A DNA stretch of 64,000 bases, from NCBI RefSeq assembly GCF_007859715.1, contig NZ_SJPG01000001.1, positions 3,994,728-4,058,727 on the forward strand, in the 5' to 3' direction. This document shows, piece by piece, positions 56,506 through 64,000 of this stretch (positions are counted from its first letter, which is position 1; each line of letters starts with the position of its first letter). The notes beneath the pieces were generated by a model that worked only from the letters and a program-made list of their open reading frames with translations, made no database searches and was not told the DNA's origin. Origin of the DNA: Rubinisphaera italica. GTDB taxonomy: Bacteria > Planctomycetota > Planctomycetia > Planctomycetales > Planctomycetaceae. A program made the translations under genes and the position numbers.

Positions 56506-57027
56506 TCAGTCGGATTGAACGTGAATTTTTCGTGGTTGAGCGCGGGGAATTCTGGGGAGTGTGATTTCCAGAACTCCGTGGGTCATTTTTGCGGAAATCC
56601 GATCATAATCGACTTCATCGCTTAAAATGAATGAGCGATAAAAATCGCCGACCTGATATTCCTGATGCAGCAATTTAGACTGCTCAGGAATTTTGCTTTT
56701 GACGCGGCCGAATAAGGTCAGTTTATTGTCTTCGATCTGCAGTTCGAGACCTTCGATGGAGACGCCTGGAAGATCTGCTCGGAGGACCAGTCCTTCTTCG
56801 GTGCCGAAAATGTCGATGGGCGGGGTGAAGAGCAGGCGTTGAGGGTCTTGTGTTGGAGGAGTGGACTGCCCCGTCACAGAGACCTCGGAACTTTTCGATT
56901 GCACGGGATCACTCTCTGCAGAATCGTCTCTTCGAATCGACAGTTGATGAGACTGTGAATCGGAGGAGGAGCCCTGCTGAGAATTGTCCTGATCTTCAAA
57001 TTCGTTCACAAATTCGCCTTCTCTCAA
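56506..57027 (-). CDS. Small heat-shock protein (Hsp20), long N-terminus
   Basis: The 173-residue protein has a disordered Ser/Gln-rich N-terminal arm of about 70 residues, then the alpha-crystallin domain ([20 protein letters not shown], then [17 protein letters not shown] and [20 protein letters not shown]). Hsp20 proteins are ATP-independent holdases that bind unfolding proteins. It follows a second Hsp20 gene by 8 bases in the same direction. The I-x-I/V tail motif of some family members is not evident. Confidence 0.9.
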   Translation of the reverse strand: MREGEFVNEFEDQDNSQQGSSSDSQSHQLSIRRDDSAESDPVQSKSSEVSVTGQSTPPTQDPQRLLFTPPIDIFGTEEGLVLRADLPGVSIEGLELQIEDNKLTLFGRVKSKIPEQSKLLHQEYQVGDFYRSFILSDEVDYDRISAKMTHGVLEITLPRIPRAQPRKIHVQSD

Positions 57028-57035
57028 TACATACG

Positions 57036-57476
57036 TTAGGAAGTAATGACCGGGATCTGACGCGGTGCAACCTGAGGTGCCCGTGGCAGCGTGATCGTCA
57101 ACACGCCATCCTTCAACTCGGCTTCCAGTCCCTCTTCATTCACGCGTTCGGGTAACGAGAGCGATCGCTCCCAGCTCCCCTGCATCCGCTCCTGACGCCG
57201 AAACTGATCTTGAGGAATCGCAGGTTCTAGTTGTCGCTTGCCTTTTATGATGAGAACTCCAGATGAGATACTCAGCTCAAGATCCTCCGGCTGAACGCCC
57301 GGAATTTCAGCGGTCATCAGGAATTTGTCTTCATGCTCGTAAAAATTGACGGCTGGAAATGAGCGGGCAGACCGTACACTTCGCATGGTGATATTCATGC
57401 TCTGAAGCAAGCGGTCCATCTCCCGCTCAAACTCCTGCATGCTGCCCCAGGCATTCCCCCAGCGAAACACAGGCAT
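57036..57476 (-). CDS. Small heat-shock protein (Hsp20)
   Basis: The 146-residue protein has a short N-terminus ([20 protein letters not shown]), then the alpha-crystallin domain: [60 protein letters not shown] and [20 protein letters not shown]. It is the first gene of a two-gene hsp20 operon. No CIRCE-like operator is seen in the 100 bases before its start; control may be by a heat sigma factor or another means. Confidence 0.92.
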   Translation of the reverse strand: MPVFRWGNAWGSMQEFEREMDRLLQSMNITMRSVRSARSFPAVNFYEHEDKFLMTAEIPGVQPEDLELSISSGVLIIKGKRQLEPAIPQDQFRRQERMQGSWERSLSLPERVNEEGLEAELKDGVLTITLPRAPQVAPRQIPVITS

Positions 57477-57804
57477 GAATACTTCCTCCGGAAATTTCGA
57501 TTCTTATCTGACCTGACCTGATCAGACTTAACCGACTGCCACAAAACGATTTACAGACTGTATTCTACAGACGACGCAAATGTCATGCCATCGAAAAAAG
57601 GTTTCCAGATCAAGGCTCCATTTGCCTAAACCCAACACCGTCAACGAGTTAAACAGTGAAGTCTGTCTTGAAAAGATCATAGCTTCATTCATGGAACCAC
57701 TGCCTTTCTGGCAGAATTCTATGCAAATCCTTGCATCTTTGCGATTGGTTTTCGATGCTATACTGATTCCAAGTACTACATGCTGCTCAAATAAGGTTCG
57801 CTCG

Positions 57805-58305
57805 ATGCTCAATTCCCAACACGCCGTTTATGTCGGTAGTTTCGATCCCATGACCCTCGGGCATGTCGATGTCGTGCGTCGGGGGGCCAGAATCTTCGAG
57901 CAGTTGACGGTGGGGATCGGCATCAATCCCGAAAAAAATCCTCTGTTTACATCTGAGGAACGTCTCGAATTGATTCAGGATATTTTGTCCGATTTAGAGA
58001 ATGTGAAGGTCGCCTGCTTTTCTGGATTGACCGTTGACTTCGTCAAGCAGCAACAGGCAGGGGTGATGCTGCGGGGAATTCGAACACTGTCCGATATTGA
58101 AACCGAGTTCACGATGACACTCGCCAACCATGCCCTGGAACCGGAAATCGAAACCGTTTTCCTGATGGCCAGCGAGCGGTACTCTCATATTTCAAGTTCG
58201 CTCATCAAGCAGATTGCACAAATGGGACGAGATTCGGCAGCCGACAAACTTGAACAATTTATTCCTGAACAGATCATCAAGCCATTGCTCAAAAAATTCG
58301 CCTGA
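57805..58305 (+). CDS. coaD: Phosphopantetheine adenylyltransferase
   Basis: The 166-residue enzyme transfers AMP to 4'-phosphopantetheine in coenzyme A synthesis. It has AVYVGSFDPMTLGHVDVVRR (the T/HxGH nucleotidyltransferase motif with His20), IGINPEKNPLFTSEERLELI, LRGIRTLSDIETEFTMTLAN and YSHISSSLIKQIAQMGRD. Size and order match CoaD. The open frame continues back to 57580, but family length and fold put the start at the ATG at 57805. Confidence 0.95.
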   Translation: MLNSQHAVYVGSFDPMTLGHVDVVRRGARIFEQLTVGIGINPEKNPLFTSEERLELIQDILSDLENVKVACFSGLTVDFVKQQQAGVMLRGIRTLSDIETEFTMTLANHALEPEIETVFLMASERYSHISSSLIKQIAQMGRDSAADKLEQFIPEQIIKPLLKKFA

Positions 58306-58352
58306 GTCCTGAGTCCAGCGAATGAGACATTTATTACGATTTGAAATCTTCA

Positions 58353-59192
58353 TTAATAATTATTGAGCGTAATCTCAAGAATGTCTCTCGGGAACAGACG
58401 ATTAATTTTCCATTCTTCCTCCTCTTGCACGAACTCGATTGAGGTTTCCTTGTGAATTGTGGTGGTCTGTCCTTGAGACTCTAAGCTGTTTGAGTTTGGT
58501 GGAGCGGCTATCGTCGTTTTCGTTTCGGGCAAAATCGCAATCGCAAATTGACCACGCTCATAGAATGTCCAGGACTTCTTCTGAATATCCTCAACCATTT
58601 TCTGTAACGAATCCTCTCCAGAACTGCTTGGCTTCCCCTGCCTGATCACTTTTGTGGGAAGTTCGAGAATCTGAATCGCTTCAACGACAAAGGCAGCCGG
58701 GTTTTTCAACCGACCGGATAGACTGATGCAATAAGGTCGAAATAATATCTGGTCTTCAATCACTTGATCTTCGACGCCGGGGAGTCCTATTTTGTTTTTG
58801 GGAAGATTCTGGCGAAATCCATTCAATGCAATCGCAGGATTAAAAAAGCTGTTTTGATCAGCATCATAATCGATTCGATTATGTTTTTTGATTAAAGCCT
58901 TGAGGTTCTGCGACACTAACCATGTTTCGGGATCCAGTCGGTGATGATTCCGATTCTGGACCACCTCCCAGACTGAATTCAGGTACAAGGCATATCCAGC
59001 CTGGAACTTAACTTCATCATCGCTGAGATAGGTCGTATATGTTGCAGCATCTCCCTTTTCCAAGGCCTGCAATGCTTGTTCTAAAGTCGACTGTGGACTC
59101 AATTGATCAACTTGAGAAATTTCATCAGCAGAGACGTTAGCGATGCTGATGAAACACAGGCAAACAAAAGCAAACAATAACTTCAATCTCAT
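58353..59192 (-). CDS. Exported protein of unknown function
   Basis: The 279-residue protein has a signal peptide (LKLLFAFVCLCFISIANVSA, then cleavage before DEIS). The mature part starts with a helical segment (QSTLEQALQALEKGDAATYT) and later has GLPGVEDQVIEDQILFRPYC and VEEEEEWKINRLFPRDI-like strands, reminiscent of small NTF2-like exported proteins, but I do not recognise it. The frame opens at 59210; the ATG at 59192 puts the signal peptide at the start. It lies alone, convergent with coaD. Confidence 0.62.
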   Translation of the reverse strand: MRLKLLFAFVCLCFISIANVSADEISQVDQLSPQSTLEQALQALEKGDAATYTTYLSDDEVKFQAGYALYLNSVWEVVQNRNHHRLDPETWLVSQNLKALIKKHNRIDYDADQNSFFNPAIALNGFRQNLPKNKIGLPGVEDQVIEDQILFRPYCISLSGRLKNPAAFVVEAIQILELPTKVIRQGKPSSSGEDSLQKMVEDIQKKSWTFYERGQFAIAILPETKTTIAAPPNSNSLESQGQTTTIHKETSIEFVQEEEEWKINRLFPRDILEITLNNY

Positions 59193-59253
59193 GACGACAC
59201 TCCTTTGCATGAATTCAATTGAAAATGTAAGTCACTTTATCAGTAGCTGCATT

Positions 59254-60597
59254 TCAGGACAGCGACCAACCCTCACGCGGCGTTCTCTTAAGAAACTGAT
59301 CCGCTTCTGGACAATTCGTCGCTTTCATGTTTGCCGCATCCCACTCCAACTTCTTGCCTGCCCGGAATGCGACATTCCCTAAATGATTGGCTTCTGTCAA
59401 TGGACCAGCGTAACTAAAGGGGCTACCCGTTTCTGAGCCGGTTTTGCAGGCCTGAACCCACTCGGCATGATGGCCGGGGGAGTCGGGGATGAATGGTTTC
59501 GGCGGCTCGAAGTTTTGGAATTTGTCTTCGGGCAGCAGGATGTGCTTGCCGTAATCGGAAAGGACCATACCGTCATCGCCGATGAAGAGAACTCCATTCC
59601 CCCATTGTGGGATACCTCCCGCCTTCCAGATTTCCGGCTTATTAGCGCCCTGATGCCAATGGACCGTACAAGCTGGCATCTCGCCGCGGGAGCCATATTC
59701 ATAGACGGCTGACATCGAAGCGGGGGCAATTTCTGGATGCGGTTCGGGGCCGAAGGCTTCAATCGTGAGCGGAGCATCGAGTTTGAGTGCCCAGAATGGA
59801 AGGTCGTTCCAGTGACTTCCCAAATCCGACATCGTTCCATTTCCAAAGTCCCACCAGCGATACCATTTTGGTCCAGGGAAATAAGCAGTATTGAATGGAC
59901 GGTACGGAGCAGGCCCCAGCCAGAGATCCCAGTTCAACTCGGGTGGAGGCGTCATTTTTTCGGTGGGGCGTTCGGTGACGTGCACAATGTCGCCATTCTT
60001 TTTGGCGTCTTCAGCCGATTGCAATCCCCAGGCGCGAGAAACCCAGACATGCACTTCTCGAACCGGGCCGATCGCATTGGATTGAATCAGTTCGACAACA
60101 CGACGATAGTTCGGCATGCCATGAATTTGCGTTCCCATCTGTGTCGCAACATCTGCCTTGGCAGCCGCTTCGGTAATGATTCGAGACTCTTCAACATTCC
60201 ATGTGAGTGGTTTTTCACAATAGACATGCTTGCCGGCTTTCAACGCGGGGAGAGTCGCATAAGCGTGAATATGCTCTGGCGTGCTGACGACAACGCCATC
60301 GATATCATCCGTTTTGTTATAGAGTTCGCGAAAGTCGACATAAGACCGAGCATTGGCATGAGTTTTCGCGGCTCGTTCCAAACTGTGCTGATTGACATCA
60401 CACACCGCAACCACTTCAACATCAGACTCAGCGGTAATGGTCCTTAAGTTCGCATTACCGCGTCCCCCAACTCCAATGAAGGCCAGATTCAATTTCGAAT
60501 TAGCCGAATGAGCACGAACGGGGCTGGAAGCGGTCAGATAGAGAGCAGAGGCAAAAGCAGTTTGCTTCAACAAGTCGCGGCGGTTGAGGTTGGTCAT
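59254..60597 (-). CDS. Gfo/Idh/MocA-family oxidoreductase with Tat signal
   Basis: The 447-residue protein begins with a twin-arginine signal ([20 protein letters not shown]), then a Rossmann NAD(P) fold ([33 protein letters not shown]), the [20 protein letters not shown] motif with the catalytic-region Lys, and a C-terminal alpha/beta domain ([20 protein letters not shown]). Tat export would carry the folded enzyme with its cofactor to the periplasm, as is usual for this large planctomycete group. The substrate is probably a sugar or a cyclitol but is not shown. Confidence 0.9.
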   Translation of the reverse strand: MTNLNRRDLLKQTAFASALYLTASSPVRAHSANSKLNLAFIGVGGRGNANLRTITAESDVEVVAVCDVNQHSLERAAKTHANARSYVDFRELYNKTDDIDGVVVSTPEHIHAYATLPALKAGKHVYCEKPLTWNVEESRIITEAAAKADVATQMGTQIHGMPNYRRVVELIQSNAIGPVREVHVWVSRAWGLQSAEDAKKNGDIVHVTERPTEKMTPPPELNWDLWLGPAPYRPFNTAYFPGPKWYRWWDFGNGTMSDLGSHWNDLPFWALKLDAPLTIEAFGPEPHPEIAPASMSAVYEYGSRGEMPACTVHWHQGANKPEIWKAGGIPQWGNGVLFIGDDGMVLSDYGKHILLPEDKFQNFEPPKPFIPDSPGHHAEWVQACKTGSETGSPFSYAGPLTEANHLGNVAFRAGKKLEWDAANMKATNCPEADQFLKRTPREGWSLS

Positions 60598-60703
60598 CGC
60601 GTATATTTCCTGTCTGGCGGGAATGAAGTAAGCAGGCTGATAATATTCTCGTCGTTGAGGAAGTCATTCGTCAACCAATGAGTAAAAATGTCTACACCAT
60701 CTT

Positions 60704-60853
60704 AACCCGAAGCGTCAGCGAGGGGACGGTGTGAAAGTAGATTTCGGTTAAACGCATAGCATTTCAAATTTTTTATTTTTTGTATGAAGATTGAATCAAA
60801 AAAAATAAGCCGAAGATAGTTCATTCGCCGTCCCCTCGCTGACGCTTCGGGTT
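60704..60853. repeat. REP family B, facing pair downstream of the REP transposase
   Basis: AACCCGAAGCGTCAGCGAGG at 60704 onward (to 60729) and its reverse complement at 60828-60853 form 26-bp perfect arms. The core CCGAAGCGTCAGCGAGGGG is shared by a third copy at 61414-61439. The gap from 60598 to 60894 otherwise holds no gene. Confidence 0.9.
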
Positions 60854-60894
60854 ATGATGATTCATTTGAGAAATATTCAAATTAAGATAGTAGG

Positions 60895-61365
60895 CTAATC
60901 TCGCTTTCTCTCCTGTGCTTCAAGCGTGTATTGGACTGCGTTAAACAAACTATCCTCATCGTACAAATAGCGAATACTCCCACGCTCGGCCCACCACTTA
61001 TCTCGATTTGTGTTGGAGCATTTCTTCAAGACTCTTGTTGTCCAGGATTTGAGATCGTTTCTAATCTTCTCAGGTTTAACATCAATGGCTGAGACAACAA
61101 CATGAATGTGATTGGAACGGCAGTTGACTGCATGGAGCGTCCACGTGCGAAAATTGCATGTTTCTTGAACCTGTTTTTCAACGATTTGACGTTGTTCCGG
61201 ACTCAGCTGGCATGCATTCTCTGTCATTTGAAACAATGCGTTACGTTCCTGGCTTCGATCTGGTTCCTGCCAGCCACCTTTGTAATCTATCCACCCTCTG
61301 GCATCACCCGGTAACCAGGTTCCATAAGTGACCCATGTGAGAAAGAAGGCGATTGGATCCTGCAT
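60895..61365 (-). CDS. REP-associated tyrosine transposase (RAYT, Y1/HUH family)
   Basis: The 156-residue protein has the IS200/REP transposase fold: FFLTWVTYGTWLPGDARGW at the N-terminus, the metal-binding HUH motif NHIHVVV (His86, His88), WWAERGSIRYLYDEDSLFNA and VQYTLEAQER, in which Tyr146 is the expected nucleophile. It is a single-strand nuclease that cuts and joins REP sequences. It is immediately flanked by family B REPs, one pair downstream (60704-60853) and one upstream (61414-61439), the arrangement of domesticated RAYTs. There are no long terminal repeats of an IS. It may spread or maintain REP elements across this genome. Confidence 0.85.
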   Translation of the reverse strand: MQDPIAFFLTWVTYGTWLPGDARGWIDYKGGWQEPDRSQERNALFQMTENACQLSPEQRQIVEKQVQETCNFRTWTLHAVNCRSNHIHVVVSAIDVKPEKIRNDLKSWTTRVLKKCSNTNRDKWWAERGSIRYLYDEDSLFNAVQYTLEAQERKRD

Positions 61366-61413
61366 GGGAAATTACTTTTTAATTTCTGCTAGTACGCAAA
61401 TTAAAAAAATAAG

Positions 61414-61439
61414 CCGTCCCCTCGCTGACGCTTCGGGTT
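61414..61439. repeat. REP family B, copy upstream of the transposase gene
   Basis: CCGTCCCCTCGCTGACGCTT, then CGGGTT, is identical to 60828-60853 and in the same orientation. Each of these two copies is preceded by AAAAAAATAAGCCG, so the transposase gene lies between direct repeats. Confidence 0.9.
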
Positions 61440-61451
61440 AATATGGGGACA

Positions 61452-62840
61452 CTACTTTTCCAGTTGATTTTCGACCGGCTCAATCGATTGGCGATGTACT
61501 TCGGCTAACTCTGTCAATTGCTGGACGATCTCAGGATGTCGAGCAGCGATGTTGTATTTCTCAGAAGGATCCTGACTGAGATTGTAGAGTTCGGGCTTTT
61601 CGTGCACTTCTTTTTTCGGGCCGATGCCATAGCAACCAGCGGTAATGAAGTGAGCTTTCCACGGTCCCTGGCGGACGGCATAAATCTGTTCTTCACGCCA
61701 GTAAAACACACGATCTCTTGGACTGGTTTTCGATTCACCCTTCAGTAGTGCAGAAAGATCGTATCCATCGAGTGTCGCATCACTTTGATAATCGACTCCC
61801 GCCATCGAGCAAAACGTCGGTAGTAAATCCATCGTCGCACCCAACTCGAGTTGAACGCCGGGTTGCACGGTGCCGGGCATCCAGAAAATGGTCGGCTCAC
61901 GCATTCCCCCTTCAAAGGTGGACCCCTTGCCTTCTCTCAGTAAACCCGCAGAACCGCCGTGTGTTTCAAATGGCAACCAGGGACCGTTATCGGAGGTGAA
62001 AACGACGAGCGTGTTTTCGTCGAGATCAAGTTCACGCAGAGTATCGAGAATCTGACCAACGCCATGATCGATCTCTTCAATCACATCGCCAAAGATCCCC
62101 CGGCTACTTTTACCAAGAAACTTTTCGCCGGCATATAAGGGGATGTGAGGCAGATTGTGGGCGAGGTAGACAAAGAACGGTTTGTCTTTGTTTTCATTAA
62201 TAAATTCGACGGCATGGTCGGTATATCGCTGAGTGATCGTATGCTGATCCGCTGGCTGTTCAACAACTTTGGTGTTATGAATGATGGGGACCTGATATTG
62301 CTCGATGGGGGCATAATAGTTCGGATCGTCCTTGGATTTCTGACGATAATTCGGGAATCCTTTGACCGCATCCATATCGTTGGAATAGGGAATGCCCCAG
62401 TAGGAATCGAAGCCGTGATTGGTCGGCAGGAATTGTTCTTTGTGCCCCAGATGCCACTTGCCAATCGCGGCAGTCGCGTAGCCTTTCGTTTTGAGATGTT
62501 CGGCAATTGTTGTTTCACTGGCAGGCAGGCCGCCGTTGGAATTGGGGAATAGTACACGTCGTTTGGCGGACATCATGCCGTTTCGAATCGGAAGTCTGCC
62601 GGTCATTAGTGCGGCTCGACTGGGCGTGCAGACACTGGCTCCCACATAAAAGTTAGTCCACTTCTGACCTTCAGCAGCCATCTCATCCAGATTGGGTGTG
62701 CGGATCGTTGGATGCCCAAAGCAGGACAGGTCGCCATAACCCAGATCGTCACAGAAAATGACCACAAAGTTCGGAGAGGCCTCCACTGGAGTAGAGAGCA
62801 TTGAGCAAAACAGCAGACAGGCCAGCAGGAATTGACGCAT
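61452..62840 (-). CDS. Sulfatase, exported
   Basis: The 462-residue protein has a signal peptide (RQFLLACLLFCSMLSTPVEA) and sulfatase motifs: FVVIFCDDLGYGDLSCFGHP (metal-binding Asp pair), CTPSRAALMTGRLP with Cys71 as the formylglycine site, ATAAIGKWHLGHKEQF, and LVVFTSDNGPWL. It cleaves sulfate esters outside the cytoplasm; which polysaccharide or steroid it uses cannot be told. The open frame extends back to 62900; the ATG at 62840 puts the signal peptide first. It is a different subfamily from the enzyme at 33526 (C-T-P-S-R versus C-A-P-T-R). Confidence 0.92.
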   Translation of the reverse strand: MRQFLLACLLFCSMLSTPVEASPNFVVIFCDDLGYGDLSCFGHPTIRTPNLDEMAAEGQKWTNFYVGASVCTPSRAALMTGRLPIRNGMMSAKRRVLFPNSNGGLPASETTIAEHLKTKGYATAAIGKWHLGHKEQFLPTNHGFDSYWGIPYSNDMDAVKGFPNYRQKSKDDPNYYAPIEQYQVPIIHNTKVVEQPADQHTITQRYTDHAVEFINENKDKPFFVYLAHNLPHIPLYAGEKFLGKSSRGIFGDVIEEIDHGVGQILDTLRELDLDENTLVVFTSDNGPWLPFETHGGSAGLLREGKGSTFEGGMREPTIFWMPGTVQPGVQLELGATMDLLPTFCSMAGVDYQSDATLDGYDLSALLKGESKTSPRDRVFYWREEQIYAVRQGPWKAHFITAGCYGIGPKKEVHEKPELYNLSQDPSEKYNIAARHPEIVQQLTELAEVHRQSIEPVENQLEK

Positions 62841-62956
62841 AACGTTCCTCTTTGTTGAGCAAAACATTTCAGGTGATTTGATCAACCGAGTGTAACGCAA
62901 AACAAATCAGAAATCATACATGAGTCATAAATTCCTGACTCAGATTTTTCTGGCCA

Positions 62957-63025
62957 TACAAGCACGAAGCGCAAGCGAGTGAGTTGCCATGTGCTTGACT
63001 AACTCGCTTGCGCTTCGTGCTTGTA
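62957..63025. repeat. REP-like repeat family A, facing pair 3
   Basis: TACAAGCACGAAGCGCAAGC at 62957-62980 pairs with its complement at 63002-63025 over 24 bases. It lies between the sulfatase and the ketoacyl synthase, next to a factor-independent terminator. Confidence 0.9.
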
Positions 63026-63073
63026 AAATCTTTGGGCTTATATGGGAAGGTGCCGGTTACTGAATCACCAAAG

Positions 63074-63102
63074 AAAAAACCGAGCCTGACGCGGCTCGGT
63101 TT
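63074..63102 (-). terminator. Rho-independent terminator after the ketoacyl synthase gene
   Basis: AACCGAGCC (63078-63086) and GGCTCGGTT (63093-63101) form a 9-bp perfect stem with a 6-base loop. Read on the minus strand it is followed by T6. It lies 34 bases past the stop of the gene at 63136. Confidence 0.9.
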
Positions 63103-63135
63103 CTGGATGAACAATTTCCCTGTCACAGATGCAAA

Positions 63136-64000
63136 CTACACGCACTCAACAACCAACGCACTGGCCTGACCGGCACGGGTGATGTTGACGTTGATGAAGA
63201 TTTTGTTGTCAGTCTTCAACGGCTCTCCATGAACGATGTTGAGCGGACAGTTCGGATCGGGTGTGCTGTAGTTGAGTGTTGGGAAGATGATCCCATTTTT
63301 CAGTCCGAGAATCGAACCGGCGATTTCCAATGCCCCTGATCCTGAACCACAATTCCCGAAGAACGGCTTCAGAGAAGTCACGGGAATTTTAGACCCCAGA
63401 TCATCCCCAAAGACTTCCCGAATTGCAGCGGCCTCGGCTGCATCAATCTTTATGGAACCACAACCGTGAGCATTGATGTGACCGACTTCTTCCGGTTGAA
63501 TGCCAGCACTTCTCATCGCAGCTCGCAATGCATTCACGACAGCTTGTCGGGGATTGGGTCCCTCTTTGACAGTACGGACACAAGAGCTACCAATTCCCAG
63601 GACGTAACCGTAAATATTTGCATTACGATTCAGCGCCCGATCTTCCTTCTCCAGAATAAAGGCACAAGCACCTTCGCCTAGGACTTCTCCCCCCCGATTT
63701 TTATCGAAAGGCTTGAGAACTGTTTTGGGGTCTGCACCTTTGGGATCGGCAACTTCATGCAATCCGGTCAGATTGATCGATTTGATCACATGCAAACGGG
63801 CACCGGTTGTCCCGGCAATCATCGCTTCAGCCTGACCACGTCGAATGATGCGGAGTGATTCCCCAAGTGTTAAATTGGCGTTGGCATCTTCAAGTGTCAA
63901 CGAATTGCTCGGACCACAGGCACGGGCATAAATGCTGATATGACAAGCTGGCATATTCGGGAGATACTTCAGCAGCCACAAAGGCTCCAGTTTCGGCAGG
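63136..64000 (-). CDS. Beta-ketoacyl synthase with altered catalytic triad, partial (N-terminus outside the window)
   Basis: The C-terminal 287 residues are present; the gene runs on beyond base 64000, so the first ATG in view is not its start. Condensing-enzyme features are a Cys in the nucleophile position (ARACGPSNSLTLEDANANL) and His in VGHINAHGCGSIKID. The second His motif, normally GH-x-x-GAAG, reads FFGNCGSGSGALEIAG, with Asn in place of His. The triad is thus Cys-His-Asn, the type found in KAS III and thiolases, not in KAS I/II. Activity or substrate may differ from fatty-acid elongation. A terminator follows the gene. Confidence 0.8.
   Translation of the reverse strand, partial: LPKLEPLWLLKYLPNMPACHISIYARACGPSNSLTLEDANANLTLGESLRIIRRGQAEAMIAGTTGARLHVIKSINLTGLHEVADPKGADPKTVLKPFDKNRGGEVLGEGACAFILEKEDRALNRNANIYGYVLGIGSSCVRTVKEGPNPRQAVVNALRAAMRSAGIQPEEVGHINAHGCGSIKIDAAEAAAIREVFGDDLGSKIPVTSLKPFFGNCGSGSGALEIAGSILGLKNGIIFPTLNYSTPDPNCPLNIVHGEPLKTDNKIFINVNITRAGQASALVVECV

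Noticed and set aside
57477..57580. CIRCE or other heat-shock operator before the hsp20 pair
   Set aside because: No TTAGCACTC-N9-GAGTGCTAA-like sequence is present.
60895..61365. Calling the HUH protein an intact IS200/IS605 element
   Set aside because: No IS200-type left or right end hairpins and no TnpB are visible; flanking REPs argue for RAYT.

Overview
The window reads as chromosomal DNA of a planctomycete of the Planctomycetaceae type; Gimesia or Rubinisphaera relatives are my guess, and the genus cannot be fixed from this sequence. The diagnostic content is the lineage-typical set: two DUF1559 prepilin-like proteins with nearly identical N-termini, a PSCyt1-DUF1549-DUF1553 cytochrome protein, a DUF1501 protein, a PVC-type propeller/HEAT/haem-binding protein, two sulfatases, a Tat-type Gfo/Idh/MocA oxidoreductase, and futalosine-pathway menaquinone genes. 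lpxA and rodA indicate an outer membrane and an elongation peptidoglycan synthase.

Layout. 1-12 kb: the tail of a molybdopterin oxidoreductase, a membrane-anchored DNase I homologue, a PQQ-type propeller protein, an SbcC/YhaN-like ATPase with an SbcD/YhaO-like partner whose metal site is eroded, two unrecognised proteins and a sigma54-type activator. 12-19 kb: a 948-residue polytopic membrane protein divergent from that activator, then a large PVC-type cytochrome protein. 19-22 kb: an IS630-family element inserted just in front of a DUF1559 gene, then a small lipoprotein. 22-31 kb: DUF1549/DUF1553 protein, thiL, an RND adaptor and an RND pump gene broken by a frameshift, and a lipoprotein. 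31-42 kb: a dynamin-like GTPase, sulfatase, a repeat-rich island with an orphan gene, DUF1501 protein, a ketoacyl synthase, a 50-residue membrane peptide, a TIM-barrel epimerase, a glycosyltransferase and an AhpD-like protein. 42-54 kb: dodecin, polA, a second DUF1559 gene, an acetyltransferase, hom, mqnA, mqnC, a sulfite-oxidase-like protein, a zinc-finger-like protein and a double-GNAT protein. 54-64 kb: rodA, lpxA, two small heat-shock proteins, coaD, a secreted protein, the Gfo/Idh/MocA protein, a REP-associated transposase between REP copies, a second sulfatase and the 3' part of a second ketoacyl synthase.

The most distinctive non-coding feature is the density of palindromic intergenic repeats. 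At least seven families are visible, often as facing pairs able to form long hairpins at gene ends. Two of them (core CACGAAGCGnnAGCGAGTG and CCCGAAGCGnnAGCGAGGG) look like the same REP with a covarying closing stem, and the second flanks a Y1 (HUH) REP-associated transposase, a self-contained REPtron. The other coherent unit is regulatory: a sigma54 activator gene, a perfect 14-bp-arm palindrome, a candidate -24/-12 promoter and a divergently transcribed giant membrane protein. Other points are a degenerate nuclease beside its ATPase partner, a ketoacyl synthase lacking one catalytic histidine, and a gene whose last codons are made of repeat DNA.

No tRNA, rRNA, CRISPR array, prophage or replication origin was recognised. 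All family calls come from reading motifs, without database searches.
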